Below, one piece after another: positions 53,525-61,385 of a DNA stretch of 64,000 nucleotides. Each line of letters starts with the position of its first letter. The first letter of the stretch is position 1. The stretch is from Eubacterium limosum. Lineage in GTDB: Bacteria > Bacillota > Clostridia > Eubacteriales > Eubacteriaceae. The DNA lies in NCBI RefSeq assembly GCF_000807675.2, contig NZ_CP019962.1, positions 4,065,157-4,129,156 of the forward strand, read 5' to 3'. Made by a program: the position numbers and the translations under genes. Below the pieces are notes generated by a model, which worked only from the letters and a program-made list of their open reading frames with translations, did not search any database and had not been told where the DNA came from.

Positions 53525-53598
53525 ACAAATGTGCTTTTCACATTTGTCTAAAGCGGCCTGCGACCGAGTTCATCATCATTTTGGCGAACGCCAAAAAG
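53525..53598. repeat. Cluster of short hairpins and GGTGGAAGG-type inverted repeat
   Basis: ACAAATGTG/CACATTTGT lies at 53525-53547 and TTTTGGCG/CGCCAAAA at 53578-53598. They are flanked by imperfect inverted GGTGGAAGGTGAAAGG-like repeats at 53488-53518 and 53605-53636. Simple repetitive origin is likely. Confidence 0.6.
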
Positions 53599-53636
53599 TT
53601 CTTTAACCTTCCACCTTCCACTTTCAACCTTCCACA

Positions 53637-53667
53637 TAAAAAAGGGGCCTTTCGCCCCCTTTTTTAA
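53637..53667. terminator. Bidirectional terminator behind the DUF2922 gene
   Basis: AAAAAAGGGGC and GCCCCcTTTTTT around CTTTC. It overlaps the DUF2922 stop codon (53664-53666). Confidence 0.88.
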
Positions 53668-53900
53668 GCTGTTTCCTCAATGACCACCTCGGTTTTGGTG
53701 GTGTCGACCTTCACCGCGCTTACCACCTTGGCCAGCGCAAACCCGTCGGGTTCAAAGGCGCCCTGGTCCACAATGGCCTGGGCCCCTGTCTTGATCTCGG
53801 CATCGGTGATCCCATCCCTGTAATCCGGGATTGTGATTTTATGCGGGTTTCCGTCTGTCCGCTGGAACGTAATGGTTAAATCTTTGCTGGTTGTTGGCAT
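53664..53900 (-). CDS. DUF2922 protein
   Basis: 78 residues. The pattern LTITFQRTDGNPHKITIPDYRDGIT followed by a VVSAVKVDTTKTEVVIEE end matches DUF2922, small proteins that usually accompany DUF1659 and a sigma factor in clostridia. Function unknown. Confidence 0.82.
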   Translation of the reverse strand: MPTTSKDLTITFQRTDGNPHKITIPDYRDGITDAEIKTGAQAIVDQGAFEPDGFALAKVVSAVKVDTTKTEVVIEETA

Positions 53901-53934
53901 TTTTGTAGTCTCCTTCTTATTTTTAATTAATGAT

Positions 53935-54063
53935 CACAGATTTTTTAGAAACACTGATTCTGTTTTGGTAAGTTTCTAAAAAATCTGTGTTTGCTTCGCT
54001 GCCGTTCGTGCATTCGCCTGACGGCACATTCCTTATTCACTGCCAAATTTTTTCAAAATTTGG
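53935..54063. repeat. Three hairpins between DUF2922 and DUF1659 genes
   Basis: CACAGATTTTTTAGAAAC (53935-53952) pairs perfectly with 53972-53989. TGCCGT/ACGGCA pairs 54000-54005 with 54021-54026. CCAAATTTT/AAAATTTGG pairs 54043-54051 with 54055-54063. The stretch is AT-rich compared with its neighbours. Confidence 0.8.
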
Positions 54064-54095
54064 ACTCCGCTTCATTCTTCATTCATGAAAGCGGC

Positions 54096-54323
54096 CTAAG
54101 CCACTTCAATTAACTCCTCGGCCGTCACCTTCACCTGTTTCTCCCGGATGGGCTCCTGCATGCCGGCGATGGCCTTGGCGGTGGCCACAAAGGCGTCGTC
54201 GGTCACGCTCTCCTTGATGTCGCCGTAGGTTTTTGAGGATTTGACGATCTTCCCCTCTCTTTCGCCGTGGTTGACGGTGATCTTCATCCCGATGGACTCG
54301 GTGTTTTTCTGAATGGTTGCCAT
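54096..54323 (-). CDS. DUF1659 protein
   Basis: 75 residues. It reads GMKITVNHGEREGKIVKSSKTYGDIKES with KAIAGMQEPIREKQVKVTAEEL, the DUF1659 pattern. Paired with DUF2922 here. Function unknown; the pair is often linked to specialised sigma factors. Confidence 0.8.
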   Translation of the reverse strand: MATIQKNTESIGMKITVNHGEREGKIVKSSKTYGDIKESVTDDAFVATAKAIAGMQEPIREKQVKVTAEELIEVA

Positions 54324-54429
54324 TTTTCTTACCTCCTGTATTTGCGTTTTGGCATCGCTGCCTTACACTAATACAATCCGGTTTTGGCTCGAATTTTAAC
54401 CCCCTCTTTTAAAAATTTTTTAACACCGG

Positions 54430-55059
54430 TCATAAATGCCGTTTCAGGGCTGCCAGAGCCCGTTTATGAGTCTGGGTGATGGCGGCTGGGCTCACCCCCT
54501 TCTGGGCTGCCAGCGCTGAGAGGGTTCCTTTTTCCAGATACTGAAAACGCAACACCTCCCGCTGCCCAGGTGAAAGCTTCCTGTAGGCGCGCAGGAGTGC
54601 CTTTCGCTGCTCTGCCGCCACGCAGGCTCCCTCGACATCGGCCTTTTCATCCAGGATCAGCTCGATCAGGGCCACGGCGCCATCGGCGCCCTCCACCGGC
54701 CTATCCAGGGACAGCGTCCCGGCAAGCGATGTGCTGAAGCGCCCCTCCCGCCTTTTTAAAAAATAGTGGACCAGCCGCCCCTGCATAAAGGTCTGGAAGT
54801 AGACCCTGGCGTCCAGGGCAAAATCCCTTACCCCCTCGATAAACACCGCGCAGGCCTCCTGGTACGCGTCCTCGAGCTCCTCCCGGTTGTAGACATAGCG
54901 GCCGACCACTGACCAGAGCATGGGTTTAAAAGCCATCAGCAGCGCTTCCATGGCTGCCTTGTCACCCCGCTGACCGCGTTTAACCAAAGCGTCCAAAGCG
55001 GTGTAATCCACTGTCTTTTTATTTTTCTGCAAACAAAGCCCCCTCTCAAAATAAAACAT
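54430..55059 (-). CDS. Sigma-70 family RNA polymerase sigma factor (specialised)
   Basis: 209 residues from ATG 55059; a TTG at 55032 after GAGGGGG is an equally good start. Region 2 includes FKPMLWSVVGRYVYNREELEDAYQEAC, and region 4 includes LSPGQREVLRFQYLEKGTLSALAAQKGVSPAAITQTHKRAL. Region 3 is missing, as in small sigma factors of the SigO/TcdR-like type. It probably directs the DUF1659/DUF2922 genes downstream. The start overlaps the small gene upstream by 14 bp. Confidence 0.85.
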   Translation of the reverse strand: MFYFERGLCLQKNKKTVDYTALDALVKRGQRGDKAAMEALLMAFKPMLWSVVGRYVYNREELEDAYQEACAVFIEGVRDFALDARVYFQTFMQGRLVHYFLKRREGRFSTSLAGTLSLDRPVEGADGAVALIELILDEKADVEGACVAAEQRKALLRAYRKLSPGQREVLRFQYLEKGTLSALAAQKGVSPAAITQTHKRALAALKRHL

Positions 55060-55255
55060 CTTCCTCCCGGAGCTCACGCAGCTCCAGAACAATTTCCGGA
55101 AAGCGGTCCTCCACCTGGGCCGCAAATTCCTGAAACTGGTTCTCCGCATCCTCCGGGTCTCGGGCCCAGAGCGTCAGCCCTGCCCGGCAGTCTGCGCGGG
55201 CGTAATAGGGGCGGTGCGTTTTTACCACCGGCCTGCCCCTGCCATATCGGTTCAT
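55046..55255 (-). CDS. Small hypothetical protein coupled to the sigma factor gene
   Basis: 69 residues: a basic N-terminal third (MNRYGRGRPVVKTHRPYYA) and an acidic C-terminal end (VLELRELREEDVLF). Overlaps the sigma start by 14 bp and is 9 bp past the replication-like gene's stop. No family recognised. An anti-sigma or accessory role is only a guess from position. Confidence 0.6.
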   Translation of the reverse strand: MNRYGRGRPVVKTHRPYYARADCRAGLTLWARDPEDAENQFQEFAAQVEDRFPEIVLELRELREEDVLF

Positions 55256-55264
55256 CCTTTCACC

Positions 55265-55828
55265 TCATTCCTCGTAAAGTTTAAAAATATCGGTTCCAAA
55301 TACGCTGTTCACATTGCGCTTCATGGCTTCCATGGCTGCCTCCGGACTGGGGGCCACGCCGCCGTCAGGAATACTACTGTATAGAGACGCATGCTTATTG
55401 TTTAAAGCATTGTTTATAAACAGTCCGCCTGTGTGTCCGTTCTGGGTACCGGTTTGTGTCCACACCTGTGTCGGCTGCTTTTGTTTCTCGAGCTGTGCCC
55501 ACCCTTTTGCAAGGCCCTTGTCAAAGGGGACCATGCGGTACCAGCCTGCCCGGTTGCCGGTGTCCTTTTCATAGGTCACCCGTCCAGCCTCAATGAGCTT
55601 GCTTCTCTGTCGCATGACCTTGCGCCGGTCGTCAAGGCCAAGGTTTGCCATGACGACGGAGTTGGGCGCTTTGAAGGCTACAGGCCAGTGCCAGACGCCG
55701 GACACATCGGGTAGGGCGCTCTTGTTGTTAAAATACATGAGCAGATGCCAGTAGGCCTGAAGCAGCGCGGGCATGGGATGGGCCGAAAGCCAGTGGTAAA
55801 AGGCCAGAAGCTCGGTCAGGTAATTCAA
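55265..55828 (-). CDS. Phage-type winged-helix (DnaD/replication initiator-like) protein
   Basis: 187 residues. The N-terminal 100 residues read like a phage replication-initiator winged helix, with ALLQAYWHLLMYFNNKS and a conserved LDDRRKVMRQRSKLIEAGRV recognition region. The C-terminal part is poorly ordered, with a GTQNGHTGG stretch. Directly follows the antirepressor gene with no gap. Role inferred from family resemblance. Confidence 0.65.
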   Translation of the reverse strand: MNYLTELLAFYHWLSAHPMPALLQAYWHLLMYFNNKSALPDVSGVWHWPVAFKAPNSVVMANLGLDDRRKVMRQRSKLIEAGRVTYEKDTGNRAGWYRMVPFDKGLAKGWAQLEKQKQPTQVWTQTGTQNGHTGGLFINNALNNKHASLYSSIPDGGVAPSPEAAMEAMKRNVNSVFGTDIFKLYEE

Positions 55829-56752
55829 TCACACCTGCCCGGTCTGGGCCGGCGCCTGGTACCTGCAGGGATGGACAGCCACCTCTCCCAGACGGGCCTT
55901 TTCGTGGAAAAGCCTTAAAAGCTCGGCCTGGCCGGTTCCGGTCACCAGTACCATGGTCTCGAGCACGGAAACGCCGCCCAGGATGCGGCGCTTCTCCTTT
56001 ACCTTAAACCAGCCTCTGTCCATGCACCAGGCATAGGGTGTGTTAAAGCTGCTGGGCTGGGAGCAGAGGTAGCCCCAGCGGCGCAGCAGACGGTACAGGT
56101 TGTTCCGGCCAAGGGGACAGTCATTATCCTCGTTTAAAAAGCCCGCATTGGCCAGCATCTTGGCCGTGTCGCCCATGGAGCTGGCATTCTCAGCGCCACC
56201 GATGGTGTCGTAAAATTCGATTTTGGGCTGGGCCTCGGTCAGCTCGTCCAGCAGGGCGCGGCTGTGGGCTTTCTCCTTTCTCAGCGCCTCAAACAGCGCG
56301 TCTCTGGCCGCGTCGTCGGTCTCGGCCTGCGCCAGCACTTCGGGCTCCATATAGGCCCCGTATCGCCGGATGGAGGGCAGCACCACCCGCTTCACAAAAT
56401 CGCCCAGACGTCTGGCATCCTCCATTTTGCTGCCGAAGATGAGCCCGTAAAGGCCCGGCTCATTGATGACCCACATTTTCTGGCTGCGTCCGGCGCCATC
56501 GACGACCGTCCGTTTCGTACGGTCGCCGGGAGCCACGTGGCGCATGATGGCGTGGGAGGCGTTGCGGTACTCCAGAATATCCGCCGCGTCCTTGCCCACA
56601 AAGCCCACATCCCGCCGGGTGACAGGGTTTCCGAAGGCATCGTGGATGGCCTCGCCCAGCTTGTCATAAACCGGCCATTCAATCACCAGTGTGCGCAGAT
56701 TGGTAACGCCGTCAAATTTAAAGACGCGCTTGAGTAAATAATCTTTTTTCAT
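55829..56752 (-). CDS. Bro-N/KilAC phage antirepressor-like protein
   Basis: 307 residues from ATG 56752. The N-terminal Bro-N domain has VGFVGKDAADILEYRN and WVINEPGLYGLIFGSK. The C-terminal ANT/KilAC domain has GGAENASSMGDTAKMLA and NLYRLLRRWGYL. Such proteins relieve phage repression. The segment coding DRTKRTVVD (about residues 77-85) is written by a REP-like palindrome (56501-56525). Follows an unknown Cys-rich gene and opens the replication-like gene. Confidence 0.88.
   Translation of the reverse strand: MKKDYLLKRVFKFDGVTNLRTLVIEWPVYDKLGEAIHDAFGNPVTRRDVGFVGKDAADILEYRNASHAIMRHVAPGDRTKRTVVDGAGRSQKMWVINEPGLYGLIFGSKMEDARRLGDFVKRVVLPSIRRYGAYMEPEVLAQAETDDAARDALFEALRKEKAHSRALLDELTEAQPKIEFYDTIGGAENASSMGDTAKMLANAGFLNEDNDCPLGRNNLYRLLRRWGYLCSQPSSFNTPYAWCMDRGWFKVKEKRRILGGVSVLETMVLVTGTGQAELLRLFHEKARLGEVAVHPCRYQAPAQTGQV
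56501..56525 (+). repeat. REP-like palindrome F inside the antirepressor coding sequence
   Basis: GACGACCGTCCG, TTT, CGTACGGTCG (25 bp), identical to a stretch of palindrome D (36290-36316) read on the other strand. It sits in frame in a variable loop of Bro-N; comparison with remembered Bro-N sequences suggests only about one residue of length difference. Confidence 0.85.
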
Positions 56753-56760
56753 CACAGGGC

Positions 56761-57420
56761 CTACCATTCATAATCCAGTTTCACATCGACGCCGACCCGC
56801 AGGGCCTGATTTCCCTCGAGCAGCCTTTCGATATTGACGCCGACGAACATCAGCTCCTCACTGAGCTTCCAGCGCAGCCGCGGGTCCACGGCTGTCTCCA
56901 GCAGCAGGGCGCGCTCCAGACCCAGATAGTCCAGAAAAAAAACATCGCGGCAGCCCTCGACGCAGGTGTCATCGGGTACCTGGAGCCGCACAGGCTTCAG
57001 CAGCTTAAAATAGCGTTTCAGGAAGCCGAAGAACTTAATCCCCATCAGCGCCGCCAGCCCTTCACAGCTGAAAAGCGCCTGGTTCTTACCTTTCAGGATA
57101 CACTCAAGCTCACCGATCTCTTTGTGGCGCCAGATAAAAAGCCGTTCCTTCACGTTGTCTTCATCCACATCGCTGTAGTGCAGCGCCCAGGGAAAGCAGC
57201 CCGTATCGCCCCGGTAGTTCATGCACAGGCCCTCATGGTTCTCGAGGGTGGCGGTGAACAGACAGCCCCCGTCCTCACCCATGTCTCTGTAAAAGCATTT
57301 CGGGCACATGCACTGCTCCCGGCTTACCTTTTGCACCATTTTCTGATTTTGGCCGCAGGAAACCAGAGCCTCCCATGTCGATTTTTTGGAAAAACCCTTT
57401 TGTACCGATTGTTCTTTCAT
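56761..57420 (-). CDS. Unknown Cys-rich island protein
   Basis: 219 residues from ATG 57420 (a TTG at 57423 is the alternative; GGAGG lies 7-10 bases upstream). Ten or more Cys occur, clustered as CMCPKCF, GGC and GLC near residues 37-70, and CVEGC near 158, so metal binding is likely. The C-terminal half has Bro/KilA-like helices (MGIKFFGFLKRYFKLL). I recognise no family. Confidence 0.6.
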   Translation of the reverse strand: MKEQSVQKGFSKKSTWEALVSCGQNQKMVQKVSREQCMCPKCFYRDMGEDGGCLFTATLENHEGLCMNYRGDTGCFPWALHYSDVDEDNVKERLFIWRHKEIGELECILKGKNQALFSCEGLAALMGIKFFGFLKRYFKLLKPVRLQVPDDTCVEGCRDVFFLDYLGLERALLLETAVDPRLRWKLSEELMFVGVNIERLLEGNQALRVGVDVKLDYEW

Positions 57421-57548
57421 CAAATCAGTACCTCCTCATTGATTATTAACGCCGCGGTTGTTAACGCTGACGTTGGGATTATTATATTCCCGTTTTAACC
57501 CTGAAACCATCTACTTCGCGTTGGATTTGATTTTATTGGGATCAAATT

Positions 57549-58391
57549 TTACCAGCAAGGGTCTCCGTTTTCATCCGAGCATAACCGGCGCAGCCGGCTG
57601 TACCAGTTTTTGACCGGCTCTGCCTCGTCTGGGCGCTGCACCAGCTCCCTTACCCAGACCACCATACGCTCGAGCCTTATTAACAAACGGTCCTTCCGGC
57701 TGGGCTTCTCACCTCTGCGCAGCCAAAGACGGATATCCAATGGGATCACCCGCTCCGATAAAGGCCCGGACAGCCTGGCCTCGGCGTGGCCGGACATTTT
57801 CCTGAAATCCCGTTTGACGGCCACTGCCCGCTCCTCGCTGAAATAGACCTCCACCTCCCGGTACCGCTTCTCAAAGCCCTCGCAGATCAGGGCTTCATAG
57901 ACCTCCGACTCATACTGACACCCCTTGACCATCTCCTCCGGCAGAATCCGGTGGCAGTACTGGGCGTTAAAGGCCTCGTCCAGGGCCCGCCGCTCCTGAC
58001 AGTCCGGACACAGCAGCACCGGCACCAGAAAGATACGGATGTGATCCATGAGGTCGATGAGCACACGGATGGCAAACCCGTTTTTATTCAGCCGCTGCCC
58101 GCATTTTTCGAGCTCATCAGTCTCTCCAAACGCATGAGGACGTTTCCAATCCAGCCCAGACTTTTTTGTTCCCAGCACATCCGATGCCCAGTCAATGGTG
58201 TTCTCACAAAAAAATTCCTCCAGGAGCCTGGTCTTGCAGACCTCCGGCGAGTATCCAAACCGTTCCTTAATCTCTGCGAGCAGCGCCTTTAAAACCCTGC
58301 TCCTCGTTTTCTCAAAAGCTGTGCCAAAATCCTCATTCTCCTCAATCAAAACCTCCAGCTCAAACGTACCAGGCTCTGCGCACTTCGACAT
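57549..58391 (-). CDS. Unknown island protein with Cys clusters
   Basis: 280 residues. ATG 58391 with GGAGG upstream. Mixed charged helices; a possible zinc pair is LCPDCQERRAL near residue 130. The C-terminal 60 residues are basic. No family recognised. First gene of the island; the 125 bp after it holds only AT-rich sequence with no visible signal. Its product may be a phage accessory factor judging from neighbours. Confidence 0.6.
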   Translation of the reverse strand: MSKCAEPGTFELEVLIEENEDFGTAFEKTRSRVLKALLAEIKERFGYSPEVCKTRLLEEFFCENTIDWASDVLGTKKSGLDWKRPHAFGETDELEKCGQRLNKNGFAIRVLIDLMDHIRIFLVPVLLCPDCQERRALDEAFNAQYCHRILPEEMVKGCQYESEVYEALICEGFEKRYREVEVYFSEERAVAVKRDFRKMSGHAEARLSGPLSERVIPLDIRLWLRRGEKPSRKDRLLIRLERMVVWVRELVQRPDEAEPVKNWYSRLRRLCSDENGDPCW

Positions 58392-58420
58392 AAAATCCTC
58401 CTTGCCGCTGATTTAAAGTA

Positions 58421-58464
58421 ATAAAAAAACCGGTACGCGAAGCTTTTACGCTTCGCGTACCGGT
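58421..58464 (-). terminator. Terminator of the epimerase gene
   Basis: Perfect 15-bp stem ACCGGTACGCGAAGC/GCTTCGCGTACCGGT (58429-58443 and 58450-58464) with TTTTTTT next on the minus strand. It ends the polysaccharide unit. Confidence 0.93.
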
Positions 58465-58506
58465 TGATTGGGATGTGTCCCGGAAACCATGTTAAGTTGT
58501 GGGGGG

Positions 58507-59481
58507 CTATTTATAATAAGACTGATACCAATCTACAAAATGTGTCAACCCTTCTTGTATTGATGTAGAGGGCTTAAACCCCACATCTTTCATCAGGTCT
58601 GTAACATCCGCATAGGTCTGATAAACATCACCAGGCTGCATCGGACAGAATTCTTTTTTAGCTTCTTTGCCAATACAAACTTCCAAAGTCTGTACAAAAT
58701 CCATAAGCTTCTCCGGTTGATTGTTTCCAATATTGTAAACTTTGTATCTAGCATTATTTTCGTCCGGTGTAGGAATATGAGGCATCAGCTTGATAATCCC
58801 TTCGACAATGTCGTCAATATAGGTAAAATCCCGATACATATCCCCGTGATTAAAAATCTTAATGGGTTGTCCCTCAATAATGGCCTTTGTAAAAGAAAAA
58901 TAAGCCATATCCGGTCTGCCATAAGGACCATAAACCGTAAAGAAACGCAGTCCCGTGGCTGGAATATCATAAAGCTTGCTGTAAGAATAGGCCAACAGCT
59001 CATTGCTTTTCTTTGTAGCTGCGTACAGGCTTACTGGATGGTCCACTTTATCCTCTGTTGAGAATGGTATTTTTTTATTGGCGCCATAAACAGAGCTGGA
59101 GGACGCGTAAATCAGATGCTTTACGGGATAATGGCGGCAGCATTCCAAAACATTGAAAAAACCTATGATGTTTGACTGAATGTAAGTCTCCGGATTTTCA
59201 ATGCTATAACGTACACCTGCTTGGGCGGCTAAATTGATGACCATATCGAAAGACTGACCTTTAAACTGGATCTCCAGCATCTCCTTATCCGCCAGATCGC
59301 CCTCGATAAAAGTAAAATTTTCATAGGATAATAGTTGCGCCAGCCTGTCCTGCTTTAAACGAACATCATAGTAATCATTCAGATTGTCATAGCCAACAAT
59401 GCTGTAATTCTGGTTTAACAAGGTCTTAGATAAGTGAAACCCGATAAATCCGGCTGCGCCGGTGATTAATATCTTTTGCAT
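58507..59481 (-). CDS. UDP-glucuronate 4-epimerase-type NAD-dependent epimerase
   Basis: 324 residues. SDR fold: GAAGFIGFHLS near residue 7, catalytic YAATK (YxxxK) near 155. Similarity is to UDP-GlcA 4-epimerases (Cap1J/LpsL type), fitting the UDP-glucose dehydrogenase gene 39 bp upstream: UDP-glucose to UDP-GlcA to UDP-GalA for a surface polysaccharide. Last gene of the unit before a strong terminator. Confidence 0.88.
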   Translation of the reverse strand: MQKILITGAAGFIGFHLSKTLLNQNYSIVGYDNLNDYYDVRLKQDRLAQLLSYENFTFIEGDLADKEMLEIQFKGQSFDMVINLAAQAGVRYSIENPETYIQSNIIGFFNVLECCRHYPVKHLIYASSSSVYGANKKIPFSTEDKVDHPVSLYAATKKSNELLAYSYSKLYDIPATGLRFFTVYGPYGRPDMAYFSFTKAIIEGQPIKIFNHGDMYRDFTYIDDIVEGIIKLMPHIPTPDENNARYKVYNIGNNQPEKLMDFVQTLEVCIGKEAKKEFCPMQPGDVYQTYADVTDLMKDVGFKPSTSIQEGLTHFVDWYQSYYK

Positions 59482-59520
59482 TTTTCTATCCTGTCTTATT
59501 ATTTTATATTATAAATCATC

Positions 59521-60834
59521 TTATCTTCCAACTGAGTAGTACTCAACCTTCGCGTTTTTCATCGCATTAAGATCATAAATATTGCGTCCATCGTAGACCA
59601 GAGGCGTTTTCATAAATGCCCGATAATCCTCCGGCCAGATTGCTTTGATCTGCTCCCATTCCGTGAAAATAAAGCAGACATTTGCATTCTCCAGCGCCTC
59701 CTGTGGCGCATCGACATAGACGATACTACCTTGCTCGTGATTCCCAACCGGATAACGTTTTTTAAAGTTTTCCGTGCCAATAGGATCATAGGCATAGATA
59801 TTTGCACCCTGTTCAAGTAATAACGGAATATTTTCCAGTGAGGGCGCTTCCCTGAGATCATCCGTCCCTGGTTTAAAGGTAAGCCCAAGCACCGCTACCT
59901 TTAAACCATTGAAGGTGATGAGCCGTTCACAGGCTTTGCGAAACAATAGCGTCTTCTGACGCCGATTCACATCTACAGCAGCTTCGACCGTTTTGAGCTC
60001 ATAGCCATTCTGACGGGCCAGATATTTTAATGCTTTGGTATCCTTTGGAAAACATGAGCCGCCATAGCCGATACCGGCATTTAAAAACCGATCCCCAATG
60101 CGGCGGTCATAGGACATACCTCTGGCCACATCTTCAATGTTGGCCCCTACCAGCTCACACAGGTTAGCGATATCATTCATATAAGAAATTTTAAGCGCCA
60201 GAAAATCATTGCTGGCATATTTGATCATCTCCGCACTGCGGCGGTTCACAGAAACGATGGGCAGCTTAAAGGGCTCATAGATTTCTTTGAGCAGCATCTC
60301 CGCTTCCGGGCTTTCTGTCCCGATAATGACACGAGCCGCGTGCAGCGTATCGCGTACCGCTGTTCCCTGCGCCAGAAATTCGGGATTGCTGGCAACCTCT
60401 ACCTTAACGTCATTGACCAGAGAATCCTTGATGAACTGCTCTACCTTATCATTGGTTCCGATCGGCACTGTGGACTTGACCACCACCAGGCAGTCGTGAA
60501 CCACGCTCTCTGCAATCTGCCGCGCCACCGTGGCCACATAAGAGAGATCCGCAGACCCGTCCGGCTTTTCCGGTGTGCCGACCCCAATGAAAATGGCATC
60601 CGCGTTCCGGTAGGCTGCCTCATAATCCGTGGTGTAATCCAATCGGCCCGCCTCGTAATTGCGAACCATCAACTCTTCCAAGTCTTGCTCATAAATCGGG
60701 CTCTTACCCGCTTTCATCATTTTAACTTTTTCTTCATCGACATCAACACAAAGTACCTGATGTCCTACTTCGGCAAAGCATACGCCGGCGACGAGACCGA
60801 CGTAGCCGGTGCCGGCTACGGTGATGTTTTTCAT
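59521..60834 (-). CDS. ugd: UDP-glucose 6-dehydrogenase
   Basis: 437 residues from ATG 60834 (AAAGGA four bases upstream; an ATG at 60861 is less likely). NAD motif ITVAGTGYVGLVAGVCF, catalytic NAGIGYGGSCFPKDTKAL with the nucleophilic Cys, and VLGLTFKPGTDDLREAP. Makes UDP-glucuronate. The block from here to 61385 is AT-rich. Confidence 0.95.
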   Translation of the reverse strand: MKNITVAGTGYVGLVAGVCFAEVGHQVLCVDVDEEKVKMMKAGKSPIYEQDLEELMVRNYEAGRLDYTTDYEAAYRNADAIFIGVGTPEKPDGSADLSYVATVARQIAESVVHDCLVVVKSTVPIGTNDKVEQFIKDSLVNDVKVEVASNPEFLAQGTAVRDTLHAARVIIGTESPEAEMLLKEIYEPFKLPIVSVNRRSAEMIKYASNDFLALKISYMNDIANLCELVGANIEDVARGMSYDRRIGDRFLNAGIGYGGSCFPKDTKALKYLARQNGYELKTVEAAVDVNRRQKTLLFRKACERLITFNGLKVAVLGLTFKPGTDDLREAPSLENIPLLLEQGANIYAYDPIGTENFKKRYPVGNHEQGSIVYVDAPQEALENANVCFIFTEWEQIKAIWPEDYRAFMKTPLVYDGRNIYDLNAMKNAKVEYYSVGR

Positions 60835-60878
60835 ACTTTCCTTTATTAATCTTTCCGACATTATATGAACCTAATTTA

Positions 60879-61385
60879 CTATTTATTATTTCTAATCTTT
60901 TTAGCTGGTACTCCTGCATAGATACTATAAGGTTCAATATCCTTTATTACAACACTTCCAGCCCCTATTACAGAACACTTCCCAACTTTTATACCTGGAA
61001 GTATTGTTACATCTGCTCCGATCCAGACATCATTTTCAATGATAATCATTTCATCCTTAATGAGTTTCTCTCGGATATAATCTATTTTTAAAATTTCTTT
61101 TCCATTGTTTGGAGCCGAATTCGCAATAAATGTAACGTTTGGAGCAATTGATACATTATCTCCTATTTTGACACTAATATCTTTTTCGGAAGGAACAACT
61201 TTCAAACCTAAATTGGCATATGTTCCCTTTCCCATTAATACACCCATTTTTTTTAAATATTTTTTTCTTATTCGCGCATCTGGATAATATAACGCTACAG
61301 CTTTAATAACTCTTGAAGGCATTTTATCAATTTTTTTATTTAGAACTTGATAAATAAAATTGTCTAATTTAGCAATGCTATTCAT
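60879..61385 (-). CDS. Left-handed beta-helix acetyltransferase
   Basis: 168 residues. Hexapeptide repeats include IGDNVSIAPNVTFIANS and VWIGADVTILPGIKVGKCSVIGAGS, ending IYAGVPAKKIRNN as in maltose/galactoside O-acetyltransferases. O-acetylates a sugar or precursor. Overlaps the preceding gene by 8 bp. Confidence 0.88.
   Translation of the reverse strand: MNSIAKLDNFIYQVLNKKIDKMPSRVIKAVALYYPDARIRKKYLKKMGVLMGKGTYANLGLKVVPSEKDISVKIGDNVSIAPNVTFIANSAPNNGKEILKIDYIREKLIKDEMIIIENDVWIGADVTILPGIKVGKCSVIGAGSVVIKDIEPYSIYAGVPAKKIRNNK

Noticed and set aside
53488-53636. Inverted GGTGGAAGG repeats as insertion sequence ends
   Set aside because: They are imperfect, purine-rich and enclose no gene or target duplication.
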